64,000 bases of DNA from Phoebastria nigripes (lineage: Eukaryota; Chordata; Aves; Procellariiformes; Diomedeidae): the NCBI GenBank assembly GCA_035582835.1, contig JAYKAV010001000.1, forward strand, positions 1,866,680 through 1,930,679, written 5' to 3'. Both the position numbers and the translations under genes were made by a program. The notes below the pieces were generated by a model. It was not told the origin of the DNA. It searched no databases and worked only from the letters and a program-made list of their open reading frames with translations. Shown piece after piece: positions 61,701 to 64,000 of the stretch. Numbering within the stretch: the stretch's first letter is position 1; every line of letters begins with the position of its first letter.

Positions 61701-64000
61701 GCAAGGAAAGGTGGAAACACAAACTTACAAGGTGAAGCAAGTATGGAAGTGAAGTAATCTTTAAAACTACATGATGATTCATTTACTAAACCTATTTTCT
61801 TTCAAAGGACAGAGCCAAGAATTAGCTGATGCCTTCTCAACATTAACCATTTTCCCTGGCACATGACCCCATCTGCACATCCATATAATCTTTCTGCAGG
61901 GCAATAGCTAGCACTGGCCTTATTCAACCTATGACCATGGAGCATTTTACTGTATAAGAAGTCTCATTAAATGATTTCAGTAGAAGTTTTAAAACCTTGG
62001 ATGCACCCAGGAAGGCAAACAAAGTGAGTGGAGAGGTCAAGGAATAAACATAAGGAACAGATTCAGTTCTGAACATCCAATAGGTTAGGAGCAGCACAGA
62101 TCAGGATGGTCTACAGATTATTTTTTCCACCAGGGGTTTTGGAGAAGGGAGCAGGTTCTTTAAAAAAGGCTGTAAGTGAATTTGAGTACCCATAACAAGT
62201 TGTTCAGTGGCAGCTTTTTGCCAGGTAGTCTAAATGTATCTGGAAACAGTTATTAGTGCAGTAGAACCTGTGCTTGTATATTTGAAAACTGCAGACTCTA
62301 CTGCTTAGTAGAAGTTATGCTAATTGGTGCATTAAGTAGATGGTCCAATGTGGGAAGGGAGGTAGGTGTATTCATACCAGTCCTGAGGGTGTTTCCAGTC
62401 TGAAATCTATTTAGGGTGTTCTGCTGGGGCAGGAGGCTGTGGTGACCTCAGTCTCTCCTGGAGTTCCTCAATCCCCACTTCTTATTCCAGTCCCACTCCA
62501 AAGCCACCTGATACTTCCCAAACACTAAGCTGCTTTCACACAGCCATGTCCAATTCCAAAGCCATTTCTTCCTCTTTCCACAAAGCCCCTGTGCTCCTTT
62601 CAGCTCACTCTACCTTTCTGCCATGGATTTCCACCCACGTCATGTAACTAAGTTTGAGGTTTTGAACTTTAAAACCTCTCTTTGGAGACTGCCTGAATTT
62701 GGCAGCCTCCAGACTCTGCAGGTGCTGTGGTGACATTTTGTAAGTGCCAAGGTTTTGACTGGCCATCTTTGATTGCTCTACTGTGTTGTGTGCCTTGTAT
62801 GTCATCTTCAGGTAGCTCGGGCTCAGTAGAGGGAAGTTGTAGTTTTCCACTTTTGTATGCAAAACTGTTTAAGCCCATGGTTTCCTTAGTTGCTTGACAC
62901 AGTCTTGACCTTTGTGTCATAACAGTTAGACTGCTACTAGTCTAATTCTAGCTTGTAACCATTAATTCTAGGCTGTGATGTCTATACTACCCTTATCTGG
63001 GGGTAATAACCTATCCTTCCTTACCGCTTCAGAGAGTGGTGCCAAAAAGTTTGCAATTGGTCAGTCTGTGGGCAGTGTTGAGTACGTACCTCCTGGGAAG
63101 CCATTTCAGTCTATGTTTTCGCTATAACTACTGTCATCTACAGTAATGATAACACATCTCACCTAAAACTACATTGTTTGATTCCTGATAGGAGTCCTAT
63201 TGCAGTGATAGCAAGGTTGGTATGGCTGATCTAAAAGAAAATTACTTTATTTCTATAGCTACAATGGAGACAAAGGGCCATATGAGCACACACAAACACA
63301 TACATGTATACAGACATATATATGTTCTCTGAGAGACTGCCTTCTAAAGTTTTCAGCTAGAATTTTAGAACCTTTCCCCCTGGAGTATCACTGAAACAAT
63401 GACATCAACCCTTGATGTAAAATTTCCATTTCTGTGCTTTATTCTGGTTGGCCAATTCTCTCACCCCTTAGTGATTCTGAGCATGTATANCTATTTAATG
63501 CATGTATATATCCACAGGCATTTCATTTATCTCAGTTGTACTGATTGAGAAGTATTCATCCAGAAAAAGATGGGTGACAGGTATTGACAGGCACAAGATA
63601 TTAAGAAGGGTGCAAAAGTAAATCTGCTTCAGGAGTTTTGGAATAGTTAACCAATGGACTTTAAATTCCTTGAAAGTTCAGCTTATTATTATTTTGCAGT
63701 GCAATGCTGTGCACTGATACCTTTGTTCTTGTGGCACCAGCAATACCTTCTTTTTTCCTCTCAGCTGATGAATTAGAAGTTATGTGCATCTGAAGTTACC
63801 TGAAAGGGTTATATGGACTGTGAGAGAAATTAATACTGTAGGTTGACATGGACCAAATTCTTGTGATAGCTGTAACTGTCAGATTTACCCATCCATATCT
63901 AAATAAGGTGGACATTTGGCTCTCAAGGCCACCTGAAAACCTCTGACATGTATGGATCTTTGAAATATGTTGTTCTGAATCCTTAGTTATTTTATCGTGG
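56652..64000. other. AT-rich non-coding stretch
   Basis: No gene is recognised. A T32 run lies at 58718-58749, a short GA-rich run at about 58253-58270, and a pyrimidine-rich, less AT-rich part at about 62390-62600. The overlapping minus-strand frames at 62605-62920 look random. Single Ns occur at about 57230, 58884, 59821, 59924, 61291 and 63490. Confidence 0.65.
58718..58749. repeat. T32 homopolymer
   Basis: An uninterrupted run of 32 T after GAGAGCC. No adjacent retroposon body or duplication is recognised. Confidence 0.9.

Overview
This window looks like a nuclear, largely non-coding stretch of a bird genome, most likely a neoavian. The base composition is AT-rich and CpG-poor. There are many in-frame stops on both strands, and no reading frame runs beyond about 130 codons, which is what chance gives in 64 kb of such sequence. 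There are no operons, bacterial promoters, rRNA or tRNA genes, and I see no CRISPR arrays. The strongest taxonomic marker is an ERVL-type LTR at 23702-24272 whose terminal sequence I recognise as a family common in neoavian birds. The scarcity of other repeats and the presence of an old CR1 fragment and old MIR-like SINE fragments agree with a bird. Scattered single N bases and one NN pair suggest a draft assembly with ambiguous calls.

Layout. From 1 to about 23.4 kb the sequence is unique, AT-rich and intergenic or intronic. It holds one plausible internal exon (5356-5470, good acceptor and donor, no recognised protein), a MIR-like SINE (7188-7304), traces of an old amniote repeat (about 11130-11262), and a compact G-quadruplex motif beside a perfect hairpin (19063-19105). 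From about 23.42 to 24.27 kb lies the 3' end of an endogenous retrovirus: a short internal remnant and one complete 3' LTR with a visible TATA box and polyadenylation signal. A GC-richer segment of unknown origin follows (24540-25060). From 25 to 64 kb the sequence returns to AT-rich non-coding DNA. It holds an inverted-repeat-bearing old element (30408-30531), an 18-bp perfect palindrome (33313-33330), a CR1 fragment (35194-35302), a possible non-coding exon (37633-37727), a cluster of TTAAGTG homeodomain-type sites in a short duplicated block (38637-38721), a full CRE followed by a TATA-like box (39656-39688), a GC-rich patch (44600-44770), a minus-strand MIR-like fragment (45275-45367), a pair of inversely related CTAGA palindromes (47257-47272 and 47917-47938), a possible 3' terminal exon (56557-56651) and several long A or T homopolymers.

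How it fits together. I could not assign a host gene. The simplest reading is a gene desert or very large introns near a gene outside the window, with candidate regulatory segments and old repeats. I found no convincing undescribed system. The most checkable leads are the CRE/TATA promoter-like unit, the TTAAGTG cluster, the two splice-flanked candidate exons and the G4-plus-hairpin element. Conservation and transcript data would decide all of these.
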